From an uncultured Lachnospiraceae bacterium (GTDB lineage: Bacteria; Bacillota; Clostridia; Lachnospirales; Lachnospiraceae), in assembly GCA_948441955.1 (NCBI GenBank), contig CAOJQZ010000009.1, positions 1 through 53,785 of the forward strand: DNA of 53,785 nt, written 5' to 3'. The notes below the pieces were generated by a model. That model did no database searches and was not told where the DNA came from. It saw only the letters and a list, made by a program, of their open reading frames with translations. This document shows positions 32,517 to 40,351 of this stretch, piece by piece (positions within the stretch are counted from its first letter, which is position 1; every line of letters starts with the position of its first letter). A program made the translations under genes and the position numbers.

Positions 32517-33494
32517 CTATTTCATGTATTCGTCTACATTATCCTTTGTAACAAGTACAGAGGGAACTTTATACTCCTTATCCACTTCTTTTCCTGCCTT
32601 TACGTCTTCAAGCATTTCAAAAGCCTTTTCAATCTCCGCGTGGGCGTCTACAAAAATGGTTGCAGCCATTGTTCCTTCTTTTACTGCCTTTAATCCTTCA
32701 TTTGTAGCATCAAGACCGTATACAAGAATTTCTCCTGTCTTTCCTGCCGTCTTAAGAACCGGAAGAACCCCTAATGCCATACCGTCGTTATTGCATACAA
32801 TTGCGTCAATATCCTTTCCTGCGCCCAGCCAGTTCTCTGCAAGGGGAGCTGCGTCTGTAGCGCCCCAGTTTCCCGCGCCTTCAAATATAACATTTACATC
32901 TGGGTATTCCGCGAGAACCTTATCATAACCGCCGCAGATCTGATTTGTAGTATCCTGTCCAAGCGTACCTGTCATAATCGCAATGTTTCCCTTTCCTCCT
33001 ATATCCTTCATAACCTGTTCCATTTTAAGCTCGCCGCCCTGCTGAACGTCCACATGAATTAAGGATGTAATCAAATCGGTTGCCGATACATTATTATGAA
33101 TAATAAAGAGCGGAATCCCTGCCTCATGTGCTGCTTCAAGCCCGGAGGTCAGTCCGTCAACGCTGCATGGCTCAATCAGAATCGCCTCAGCATCTTCTGA
33201 GATTGCTGTTTCAATCTGAGAAACCTGCTTCGCCGCGTCAAGATCCGCATCCATCAGCTGTACGTCATAGCCTGCCGCCTTTCCTACCTCAAGAAAGCTC
33301 TCGCCCATGCCTACCATGAACTCATTCTGCTGATTACTTACCGTCATAAATACTTTGCCGCTTCCTTTTTCTTCAGAATCCCCGGAAGTCTCTTTTTTGC
33401 TCTCATTTGCCGCTTCCTTCTCAGACGTACATCCCATGGCCATACCTGCCGCCATTGCTGCACACAGTAACACGCTTAAAATCTTTTTCTTCAT
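32517..33494 (-). CDS. Sugar ABC transporter substrate-binding lipoprotein (RbsB-like)
   Basis: A 325-residue periplasmic-binding-protein type I domain. A lipoprotein signal peptide ends at the lipobox MAMGC (C22), followed by a Lys/Glu/Ser-rich linker. The ligand-binding fold then begins VFMTVSNQQNEFMVGMGESFLEVGK, with PLFIIHNNVSATD, GNIAIMTGTLG, DAIVCNNDGMALGVL and VYGLDATNEGLKAVKEG. AAGGAGG precedes the ATG. It serves the permease and ATPase encoded just upstream. This cluster of binding proteins usually recognises monosaccharides or polyols. Confidence 0.94.
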   Translation of the reverse strand: MKKKILSVLLCAAMAAGMAMGCTSEKEAANESKKETSGDSEEKGSGKVFMTVSNQQNEFMVGMGESFLEVGKAAGYDVQLMDADLDAAKQVSQIETAISEDAEAILIEPCSVDGLTSGLEAAHEAGIPLFIIHNNVSATDLITSLIHVDVQQGGELKMEQVMKDIGGKGNIAIMTGTLGQDTTNQICGGYDKVLAEYPDVNVIFEGAGNWGATDAAPLAENWLGAGKDIDAIVCNNDGMALGVLPVLKTAGKTGEILVYGLDATNEGLKAVKEGTMAATIFVDAHAEIEKAFEMLEDVKAGKEVDKEYKVPSVLVTKDNVDEYMK

Positions 33495-33541
33495 TTCTTT
33501 TCCTCCTTAGAATTTGTTTTACATTGTTTGTGTGTAATTTA

Positions 33542-34495
33542 TTATTTCTTCTTGCCCCGTAAGTCTAAGAACACGGCAAGTAAGATAATAATTCCCTTAA
33601 TGATATCCTGGTAAAATGAATTCACACCCATAATATCAAAGCTGTTCTGTATAATTGTCAGAATCATGGCGCCCACCACCATTCCAAGCACGCTTCCTGA
33701 GCCGCCGGTCATACTGACGCCGCCGATTACTGCTGCAGAAATCGCATTCATCTCATATCCTTCTGCCACAGTACCATTGCCGGATGTAATGCGGGAGCAG
33801 ATTAATATTCCGGCAATTCCAGCCAAAAAACCGCTGAACACATACACAAGCATTTTCAGTCTGGCTACTGAAACACCGCTTAATCTGGCCGCCTCTTCAT
33901 TTCCGCCGATACCGTATATCTGTCTTCCCAGCACAGTTTTGCTTAAGATAATATAGCCAATCACACTGATGATGACCATATAGTAAACCAAGGTGGGAAT
34001 TCCTAAAATTCTTGAATTTGCCAGTGTATTAAATGCCTCCGACAGGCCGAAAACAGGGGTACCGTTCGTATATACCAGAGGAATCCCTCTTGCAATCGTC
34101 ATCATACCAAGGGTCATAATAAAAGGCGGAAATCCAACATAAGACACTCCAATTCCATTAATCAGACCACACAAAGTTCCAAGACCCGCCCCTATGAGAA
34201 TAACGATGGCAATCGGGATATTTTTCTCTGCTACTGCCGCCGAAGCCGCCAGGGTTCCGGAAAGCGCCATTACAGATCCCACGGACAGATCGATTCCTCC
34301 TGTAATTAATACAAACGTCATTCCTACTCCGATAATACTTGTAATAGACGCCTGCTTTGCCACGTTAATCAAGTTTCTGCTTGTAAAAAATGTAGGGCTT
34401 ATCATCGACATAACGATAATCAGGGCCACCATTACCCACAGGATGCCTGTTTTCTTAAAAAATTCCTGAAGGCTGCTTTTATTTATCCCTTCCAC
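33542..34495 (-). CDS. Sugar ABC transporter permease (RbsC-like)
   Basis: A 317-residue permease with eight to ten membrane helices and the family phrases TGGIDLSVGSVMALSG, YVGFPPFIMTLGMMTIARG, YGIGGNEEAARLSGVSV and AAVIGGVSMTGGSGSVLGMVVGA. Translation begins at a GTG at 34495, supported by GGAGG, and overlaps the end of the ATPase gene by 13 bp. It would form a homodimer channel with the double ATPase. Confidence 0.94.
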   Translation of the reverse strand: MEGINKSSLQEFFKKTGILWVMVALIIVMSMISPTFFTSRNLINVAKQASITSIIGVGMTFVLITGGIDLSVGSVMALSGTLAASAAVAEKNIPIAIVILIGAGLGTLCGLINGIGVSYVGFPPFIMTLGMMTIARGIPLVYTNGTPVFGLSEAFNTLANSRILGIPTLVYYMVIISVIGYIILSKTVLGRQIYGIGGNEEAARLSGVSVARLKMLVYVFSGFLAGIAGILICSRITSGNGTVAEGYEMNAISAAVIGGVSMTGGSGSVLGMVVGAMILTIIQNSFDIMGVNSFYQDIIKGIIILLAVFLDLRGKKK

Positions 34496-35991
34496 GATAC
34501 TTCCTCCTTCCGATAACCAGATGCCAGTGTCATTATGTTTTCCTGCGTCATCTCTTTTTCCTTAAGCTCGCCTGTCATCTCGCCTTCATGAAGAACAATC
34601 ATTCTATGGCTGAGTCCAATCAACTCTGGCATTTCAGAAGAAATTATAATGATGCCTTTGCCCTCACAGGCCAGTTCTTCTATCATTTTATAAATCTCTG
34701 TTTTCGCTCCTACGTCAATGCCCCTCGTAGGCTCGTCAAATATAATGATATCCGGTTCATTTAAAAGCCATTTTGCAAGAACCGCCTTCTGCTGATTTCC
34801 TCCGGAAAGGCTTCCAACAATCTGTTTGATGCCTGTTACCTTAATACTTAACCGCTTCACCATGTCCTCTGCCAGACTGCTGCATTTTCTTCTGTTATAA
34901 AAACCGCCTTTGGCAAACTTTTTCTCCACAACGGATACAATGTTGTCACCTACCGTACCGATAAGATTCAATCCATACAGCTTTCTGTCCTCCGTTACCA
35001 GAGCAAGCTTATGGCTGACGGCATCCTTAGGAGACCTGATATTTACCGGTTTTCCATTTACTTCTATTCCCCCTTCTGTCAGCCGCACCGCACCGAAGAG
35101 AGCCATCACAAGCTCTGTACGCCCCGCCCCCATAAGTCCGGCAACGCCCAGTTTCTCACCCTTGTGAAGTTCAAAGCTTATATTCTTAAACTCGCCTGTA
35201 CGCCCTGCATTTTTTACTGAAAGAATCGTCTCACCGATTGTACTTTTATGCTCCGGATATATTTCATTGATCTCTCGTCCAACCATTGCCTGAATCAGCT
35301 GCCGGGATGTGATATCCTTTGTATCAGAAGTCATTACATACTGTCCGTCACGCAGTACGGTAATCCTGTCAGATATTTCAAATAATTCATCCATCTTATG
35401 TGAGATATAGATAATTCCAACCCCCTGTTCTTTTAACTTTCGTATGTTGCTGAATAATTTTTCCACTTCAGAATCAGTAATGGCTGAAGTCGGCTCATCC
35501 ATAATCATGATCCGTGCGCCGTAAGAAAGCGCTTTGGCAATCTCAACCATCTGCATCTCAGAAACATTTAAATCCTTCATTAACGTACCGGGCGGAATCT
35601 CTACCCCCAGCATCCGCAGACAGGCTGCCGCTTTCTCCTCCTGATTTCTTTTATCTACGAAACTCCCTCTTTTTATCTCTTTTCCCATGAAAATATTTTC
35701 AGCGACAGACATCTCCATAATCGGATTCAGTTCCTGATGAATCATAGCAACCCCTGCGTGTAATGCCTGCGACGGACTTAAAAATATCTTTTCCTTATCA
35801 AAGATCCTGACTTTTCCGCTGTCAGCAGAATATATTCCCATCAAAATCTTCATAAGTGTGGACTTTCCTGCACCGTTTTCACCAATCAAGGCGTGAACCT
35901 CCCCTTTTCTCAGCTCAAATCGGACATTCTGGAGAACACGATTCGTCCCGAAAGACTTATTAATATCCTGCATGCTTAGTAGTAGTTCCAT
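34483..35991 (-). CDS. Sugar ABC transporter ATP-binding protein with two ATPase domains (RbsA/MglA-like)
   Basis: A 502-residue fused ATPase. The first domain has Walker A GENGAGKSTLMKILMG, a degenerate signature LNVSEMQMVEIAKAL and Walker B IMIMDEPTSAI. The second has a degenerate Walker A (AGLMGAGRTELVM), signature LSGGNQQKAVLAKWL and Walker B IIIFDEPTRGID. This asymmetry is normal for CUT2 family importers. AAGGAGGG precedes the ATG. The gene order ATPase-permease-binding protein on one strand makes a full importer. Confidence 0.95.
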   Translation of the reverse strand: MELLLSMQDINKSFGTNRVLQNVRFELRKGEVHALIGENGAGKSTLMKILMGIYSADSGKVRIFDKEKIFLSPSQALHAGVAMIHQELNPIMEMSVAENIFMGKEIKRGSFVDKRNQEEKAAACLRMLGVEIPPGTLMKDLNVSEMQMVEIAKALSYGARIMIMDEPTSAITDSEVEKLFSNIRKLKEQGVGIIYISHKMDELFEISDRITVLRDGQYVMTSDTKDITSRQLIQAMVGREINEIYPEHKSTIGETILSVKNAGRTGEFKNISFELHKGEKLGVAGLMGAGRTELVMALFGAVRLTEGGIEVNGKPVNIRSPKDAVSHKLALVTEDRKLYGLNLIGTVGDNIVSVVEKKFAKGGFYNRRKCSSLAEDMVKRLSIKVTGIKQIVGSLSGGNQQKAVLAKWLLNEPDIIIFDEPTRGIDVGAKTEIYKMIEELACEGKGIIIISSEMPELIGLSHRMIVLHEGEMTGELKEKEMTQENIMTLASGYRKEEVSWKG

Positions 35992-36012
35992 GCTTTCCCT
36001 CCTTTTGCAGGA

Positions 36013-37131
36013 TTAAAATTCATCATTAAAATCCGGTACCTTTACTTCCTCACCATTTTTAAATGCAGATTCCTGTGCACAAATACCTGCCGCAGTATAA
36101 TTTGCCGAGCGTACCGCATCCATATACGGCTGTCTTCCTTCCACAATAGCCTTCACAAACTCGTTGCAAAGATGGGGATGTGATCCTCCATGCCCGCTTC
36201 CCTGGATAAAAGACGGCTGATTCGGATCTATAATTGCAGACCGAAGCGTATATTTTTGTATTTCTTCCGGAAGCAGCTCTGCCGTATCCGGCGCTGTAAA
36301 CTTATAGAAATCATCAATTCCGGTGAATATAGTATGTCCCTCGTCTACCGTTGGCTCCCACTCAAAGGACATTTTATCTCCATATACATCAAAGCATTCC
36401 CGTACCTGCCTTGTTGTCTCAAAAAGACATCTGTGTGCCTCTGCAATCACGTCGCTGTTTTTCAGCCGGAAGGTTGCAGTCTCCACCGCGTACGGACATC
36501 CGTAATTTTTCGCGCGCTCCTCGCTGACCCTTCCGCTGCCGAGACACCGTACGCTCTCTGCTACCGTACCGGATAAATCAAGAATAGGCGACATAACATG
36601 GGTTCCATACCAGAAGGGAGGAAATCCCTGCCAGTAATCACCCCATCCGTCCAGGGCCATATTCTGCATATGATCTCCTTTTAAATACTGTATACGTCCA
36701 AGCTTTCCGCTGTCCCTTAATTCCTTTACATACAGATATTCCCTTGTGTACAGAGAGGTTTCCATCATCGTATATATTTTATTATTTTCCTTTGCAGTCC
36801 GGATAATGTCCCTAAGCTCATCAAGGGTCGTTGCCATAGGTACCGTGCATGCAGTATGCTTACCCGCTTTCAGTGCTTTTATTGTCTGTGGATAGTGCTC
36901 CTGTATGGGAGTCACGATATGAATCGCATCCAGCTCCTCAAGGGCTGCCATATCGTCATAGCTGGTAAACCGAAGCTCATCAGGTATTCCCAGCTCGTCT
37001 CCCACTCTGCGGAGGGTTTCCGGATTCCTTGTACAGATTGCTACCTTATCCACATCCGGATGTTCGCAATATATAGATGCAAATTCTTTTCCAAATCCTA
37101 ACCCGGCCACTCCAATACTTACCTTCTTCAT
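36013..37131 (-). CDS. Gfo/Idh/MocA-family NAD(P)-dependent oxidoreductase
   Basis: A 372-residue oxidoreductase with the N-terminal Rossmann motif VGVAGLGFGKEFASIY, AIHIVTPIQEHYPQTIKALKAGKH, and the family Lys region TACTVPMAT in place of the common EKP. The C-terminal substrate domain has HGGSHPHLCNEFVKAIVEGRQP. The family oxidises or reduces sugars and inositols at ring carbons. TACTVPMAT lacks the Lys of EKP, so catalysis may differ. It overlaps the upstream kinase gene by 4 bp. Together with two TIM-barrel proteins this recalls keto-sugar or C-glycoside pathways; the substrate is unknown. Confidence 0.88.
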   Translation of the reverse strand: MKKVSIGVAGLGFGKEFASIYCEHPDVDKVAICTRNPETLRRVGDELGIPDELRFTSYDDMAALEELDAIHIVTPIQEHYPQTIKALKAGKHTACTVPMATTLDELRDIIRTAKENNKIYTMMETSLYTREYLYVKELRDSGKLGRIQYLKGDHMQNMALDGWGDYWQGFPPFWYGTHVMSPILDLSGTVAESVRCLGSGRVSEERAKNYGCPYAVETATFRLKNSDVIAEAHRCLFETTRQVRECFDVYGDKMSFEWEPTVDEGHTIFTGIDDFYKFTAPDTAELLPEEIQKYTLRSAIIDPNQPSFIQGSGHGGSHPHLCNEFVKAIVEGRQPYMDAVRSANYTAAGICAQESAFKNGEEVKVPDFNDEF

Positions 37132-38075
37132 ACTGTCTCCTCCTTCATCATTTTATAAATATTTTCTTTTGATATCTTTCCTTCCATTGGTCCAAATGCC
37201 GCGGTATTAAGGGCGCCTGCCGCCGCTGCCATCCTTACGGTCTCTTCTATGCTTTTTCCTTCCAGAAGCCCGCAGAGAAACGCTCCGTCGAAGCTGTCCC
37301 CTGCTCCTGTAGCATCAACCGGAGTAATCTTATATACGCCTGCTTCAACCACCTTTTCCCTTGTATAGACAGTACAGCCCCTTGATCCTTTTTTTAAAGC
37401 AAGAATCTCTATGTTCCTTTTTCTCATACAGGTACCTACTGCCTCCGTAATATCATTTGTTTTCATTAGCATCATAAGCTCTTCCTCTCCCGGGAGAAAG
37501 ATGCTGGTATAATCAAGAATTTCTTCTATAATTTCAGCGGCCCTTTCGTCGCCCATAAGCTCTGGTCTTAGATTGGGATCAAAGGAAATCCTTGCTCCCA
37601 TCTCTTTTGCGATTTTTACTGTTCTTAGAATTTCTTCTGCAAACTGGAGATTGGAAGACAGAGAGCATCCCATAACATGAAAATATTTCACACCCTCTAG
37701 TATGTCCTTTTTTGGCGCTTTTGCTTCTGCTGCCGGCGTATTTCCTATATGAAAAATAAATTTTCTGGAACCGTCGTCAAAATACGTAACAAATGCGCAT
37801 CCTGTTGAAGCACTCCTGCTGACCAGAACCCCGCCTGTATCTACTCCGTCAGTCTTAAGCCTGTCCAGCAGGCATTTCCCAAAATCATCATTTCCTACGC
37901 CTCCTATAATCCCTGCCCCACATCCCAGGCGTGCCACCGTATCTATGAAAATAGCAGGAGCGCCGCTTGGAAAAGGCCCCTTAAAATAATCCGCTTTATC
38001 AAGAGGCGTATTTTCGGAAACTCTCATAATCTCAACGATCATCTCTCCCATAGTCCATATTTCTGCCATCTGCAT
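37128..38075 (-). CDS. PfkB-family carbohydrate kinase
   Basis: A 315-residue kinase with the N-terminal substrate region MGEMIVEIMRV, GGVGNDDFGKCLLDRLKTDGVDT and the C-terminal signature PVDATGAGDSFDGAFLCGLLEG, which includes the catalytic base Asp. The ATP-side motif LALKKGSRGCTVY is present. Within this operon it probably phosphorylates the ketose produced by the 3-epimerase; tagatose or fructose kinase activity would feed the GatYZ aldolase. A second phosphorylation, needed for a bisphosphate, is not encoded in the operon. It starts 11 bp after the epimerase. Confidence 0.9.
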   Translation of the reverse strand: MQMAEIWTMGEMIVEIMRVSENTPLDKADYFKGPFPSGAPAIFIDTVARLGCGAGIIGGVGNDDFGKCLLDRLKTDGVDTGGVLVSRSASTGCAFVTYFDDGSRKFIFHIGNTPAAEAKAPKKDILEGVKYFHVMGCSLSSNLQFAEEILRTVKIAKEMGARISFDPNLRPELMGDERAAEIIEEILDYTSIFLPGEEELMMLMKTNDITEAVGTCMRKRNIEILALKKGSRGCTVYTREKVVEAGVYKITPVDATGAGDSFDGAFLCGLLEGKSIEETVRMAAAAGALNTAAFGPMEGKISKENIYKMMKEETV

Positions 38076-38086
38076 ACCCCCGCTGT

Positions 38087-38953
38087 CTAAAATGTGAATT
38101 CATGCTTTAAAAACTGCAAGGATTCTTTAATATAATGATCCAGCATATCCTCGTCCGCATGATTGCTTAAATCTCTCCAGACCTTAATGTCCTCTGCTAT
38201 CTTTCCGTCCTGTAATAAAAACGGCTCCATAACAACTCCTTTATCATATCCCACGTCTCTAAGGGCACGTCCTATTTCCCTCCACGGAAGAGAACCCATT
38301 CCGGGAAGCTTTCTGTTGGCTTCTCCCACATGGATATGTCCGATCCTGCTTCCTCCCTTCCTGATAGCTTCTGATATGTTATCCTCCTCAATATTCATAT
38401 GAAAAGTGTCAAGAAGAAGATTCACATTCTTACTTCCTACAAGCTCACAATATCGGATGCCTTCCTCGCAGTCCGTCATAATATATGTCTCATATCGGTT
38501 TAAAACCTCCTGACAGCATTCAATTCCCAAATCCTCCGCCGCCTTTGCTACCTCCTTCATAGCACTGATGCTTCTCTCCCAAGCGCCTTTTTTATCAATT
38601 ATCTGAAAATCACATGGCCAGAAGGAATACATAGCTCCTACAAGCGAACGGGAATCTATCTTATCCATTGCTTTCATAATATCTATAAGATAACTGATAC
38701 CTGCCTTCCTTATTTCCGGGTCAGCCGAGGCCAGATCCTTGTTCTTTGACGGCCCTATATTCGCTGTAAGAGTAAGTCCCAATTCCTTCGCTGTACACTT
38801 CATTTCATTCAGCTCATTTTCCGTCATTTCAACAAGATGCGGCGCTCCCACCTCTAAAATGTCGAATCCTATGTCAGAAACCTTTTTCATTGTTCTGGCA
38901 TAGTCACATTTCCACTCATGTCCCCAGTAAGAATATAGTGTTCCAAATTTCAT
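38087..38953 (-). CDS. Ketose 3-epimerase (D-allulose / D-tagatose 3-epimerase family)
   Basis: A 288-residue metal-dependent TIM-barrel epimerase that interconverts ketohexoses at C3. Its sequence follows the clostridial D-allulose 3-epimerases closely. Metal ligands are E149 (QEVLNRYE), D182 (LLDTFHMNIEED), H208 (GHIHVGEANRK) and E243 (VVMEPF), one residue offset from the C. cellulolyticum enzyme (E150, D183, H209, E244, from memory). MYSFWPCDF and IKVWRDLSN also match. Substrate preference within the family varies, so allulose, tagatose, sorbose and fructose are all possible. It is the first gene of the operon, about 43 bases from the predicted transcript start. Confidence 0.9.
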   Translation of the reverse strand: MKFGTLYSYWGHEWKCDYARTMKKVSDIGFDILEVGAPHLVEMTENELNEMKCTAKELGLTLTANIGPSKNKDLASADPEIRKAGISYLIDIMKAMDKIDSRSLVGAMYSFWPCDFQIIDKKGAWERSISAMKEVAKAAEDLGIECCQEVLNRYETYIMTDCEEGIRYCELVGSKNVNLLLDTFHMNIEEDNISEAIRKGGSRIGHIHVGEANRKLPGMGSLPWREIGRALRDVGYDKGVVMEPFLLQDGKIAEDIKVWRDLSNHADEDMLDHYIKESLQFLKHEFTF

Positions 38954-38980
38954 TTATCTCTTTCCTTTCTATTTGCGTGC

Positions 38981-39032
38981 TCGTGCACGATTATGTTATA
39001 ATTATCGTATCATGTTTTAATTTACTGTTCAA
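38981..39032 (-). promoter_or_regulatory. Promoter and operator of the sugar operon
   Basis: On the minus strand TTGAAC (39032-39027), 17 bases, TACGAT (39009-39004). The perfect 10-bp palindrome TCGTGCACGA at 38981-38990 falls at about +7 to +16, where a LacI-family repressor could block transcription. The sequence GTGCTCG next to it recurs at 39138 before the regulator gene. Confidence 0.6.
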
Positions 39033-39137
39033 TCCTGAATAACTTACAAAAATACTTGTTTAATTTTAGTAAATTCTCACAAATTATCAAAAAATTATTC
39101 CAGACATTCTATTTCTGTATTATAATAAAATATACCG

Positions 39138-39197
39138 TGCTCGATAACAATTAGCTTTTTTTATAGTTTGGACATGGCTTCATTTTTATGATATTAT
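39138..39197 (+). promoter_or_regulatory. Promoter and possible second operator for the LacI-family gene
   Basis: TTGGAC at 39168-39173, 18 bases, TATTAT at 39192-39197 gives a leader of about 30 nt. A second copy of GTGCTCG (GTGCTCGATAAC, 39138-39149) lies upstream and is a candidate auxiliary operator. A TATAAT at 39121 with a poor -35 could be an alternative start. The intergenic region 38954-39234 is otherwise AT-rich and empty. Confidence 0.45.
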
Positions 39198-39234
39198 GTT
39201 GTTGAATTACTTTATTTATATAGGGGGAATTTAT

Positions 39235-40257
39235 ATGTCCGTCACAATCAAACAAATAGCCGCACTGGCAAATGTCTCCCGCGGAACCGTTGACCGCGTG
39301 CTCAATAATCGTTCCGGCGTTAATCCTGACACACGGGAAAAGGTATTAAAGATTGCCAATGAGCTGCACTATCAGCCTAATTTTCTTGCCAAAGCCTTAG
39401 TCAACAGCAAGGAAAATATTAAATTAGGCGTTATCCTGACTCCTGACTACAACCCTTTCATTCACCAAATCCTAAAGGGGATAGAAGATGCCCAAAAAGA
39501 ATTTCATGCTTTTGGCCTGGAGGTTATTATTAAAATGATGACAACTCTGGAGGCTGCCGAAGAATTAAAGATTATTCGGGAACTTCAGGAAGAAAATGTC
39601 AATGGAATGGCAGTGTTTCCTTTGGATCATCCACAAATAGTAACTGTTTTAAATGATTTAATCGAAATCGGCACAGCAGTATTAACCTTTAATTCAAAAG
39701 CTGATGCCGTACATGACTTATGCTTTATTGGTCAAAATCATTATAAAGGCGGACGGACCGCCGCCGGATTAATGGGGAAAATTCTGCCTTCTGACAGCAA
39801 TATAGGCGTAATTATCAGTACTCCAAATCTCTCCTGCCACCAGGAGCGTCTAAAAGGCTTCCAGGAAAAGCTGGAAGAAAGTTATCCCAATATACATATA
39901 CTAGAAGTCCAATCCAATCAGGACCGTAAGGACGATGCCTTTAAAATAACGCTTGAATACTGCAACAAGTATCCTGAGCTTGCAGGAATATATATCACCG
40001 GAGGCGGGGTCGCCGGTGTGGGCAGCGCTTTGGAAATAGCAGAGAAAACCACATCTATACGTGTAATCTGCCACGACCTTATCCCAGACTCCATCTCCCT
40101 TCTGAAATCCGGTGTAGTCGATTTCGTTCTCGGGCAGGAGCCCACTCTTCAAGGGTATCAAATTGTAAAGACATTGTTTGAATATTTAGTGAAAGATATT
40201 AAACCGCAAAAATTGATTGATATTCCCGTTACCATATCAATTAATGAGTCCTTGTAG
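39235..40257 (+). CDS. LacI-family transcriptional regulator of the sugar operon
   Basis: A 340-residue regulator. The N-terminal helix-turn-helix (VTIKQIAALANVSRGTVDRVLNNRSGVNPDTREKV) and hinge (QPNFLAKALVNSKENIKLGVIL) are followed by a periplasmic-binding-protein-like effector domain. That domain includes IIISTPNLSCHQERLKGF, ELAGIYITGGGVAGVGSALE and VLGQEPTLQGYQIVKTLFEYL. The start at 39235 is chosen because GGGGGAA lies upstream and the HTH then begins at residue 3. It is divergent from the epimerase gene, and paired candidate operators lie between. The inducer is probably the imported sugar or a metabolite. Confidence 0.93.
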   Translation: MSVTIKQIAALANVSRGTVDRVLNNRSGVNPDTREKVLKIANELHYQPNFLAKALVNSKENIKLGVILTPDYNPFIHQILKGIEDAQKEFHAFGLEVIIKMMTTLEAAEELKIIRELQEENVNGMAVFPLDHPQIVTVLNDLIEIGTAVLTFNSKADAVHDLCFIGQNHYKGGRTAAGLMGKILPSDSNIGVIISTPNLSCHQERLKGFQEKLEESYPNIHILEVQSNQDRKDDAFKITLEYCNKYPELAGIYITGGGVAGVGSALEIAEKTTSIRVICHDLIPDSISLLKSGVVDFVLGQEPTLQGYQIVKTLFEYLVKDIKPQKLIDIPVTISINESL

Positions 40258-40260
40258 ACA

Positions 40261-40344
40261 AATAGGGACAGGGCAAACTGCAATCCGGGACGTAGTAAAA
40301 CTAGTTTTACTACGTCCCGGATTGCAGTTTGCCCTGTCCCTATT
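40261..40344. repeat. Perfect 84-bp palindrome between lacI-family gene and metG (copy 2)
   Basis: Bases 40261-40302 are the exact reverse complement of 40303-40344: 42-base arms with no loop and CTAG at the centre. It starts four bases after the regulator stop and ends eight bases before the metG stop. The outer arm (AATAGGGACAGGGCAAACTG) resembles copy 1 at 29373-29431. It can act as a terminator for both genes, but its length and perfection exceed any terminator need. Confidence 0.9.
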
Positions 40345-40351
40345 AGATATT

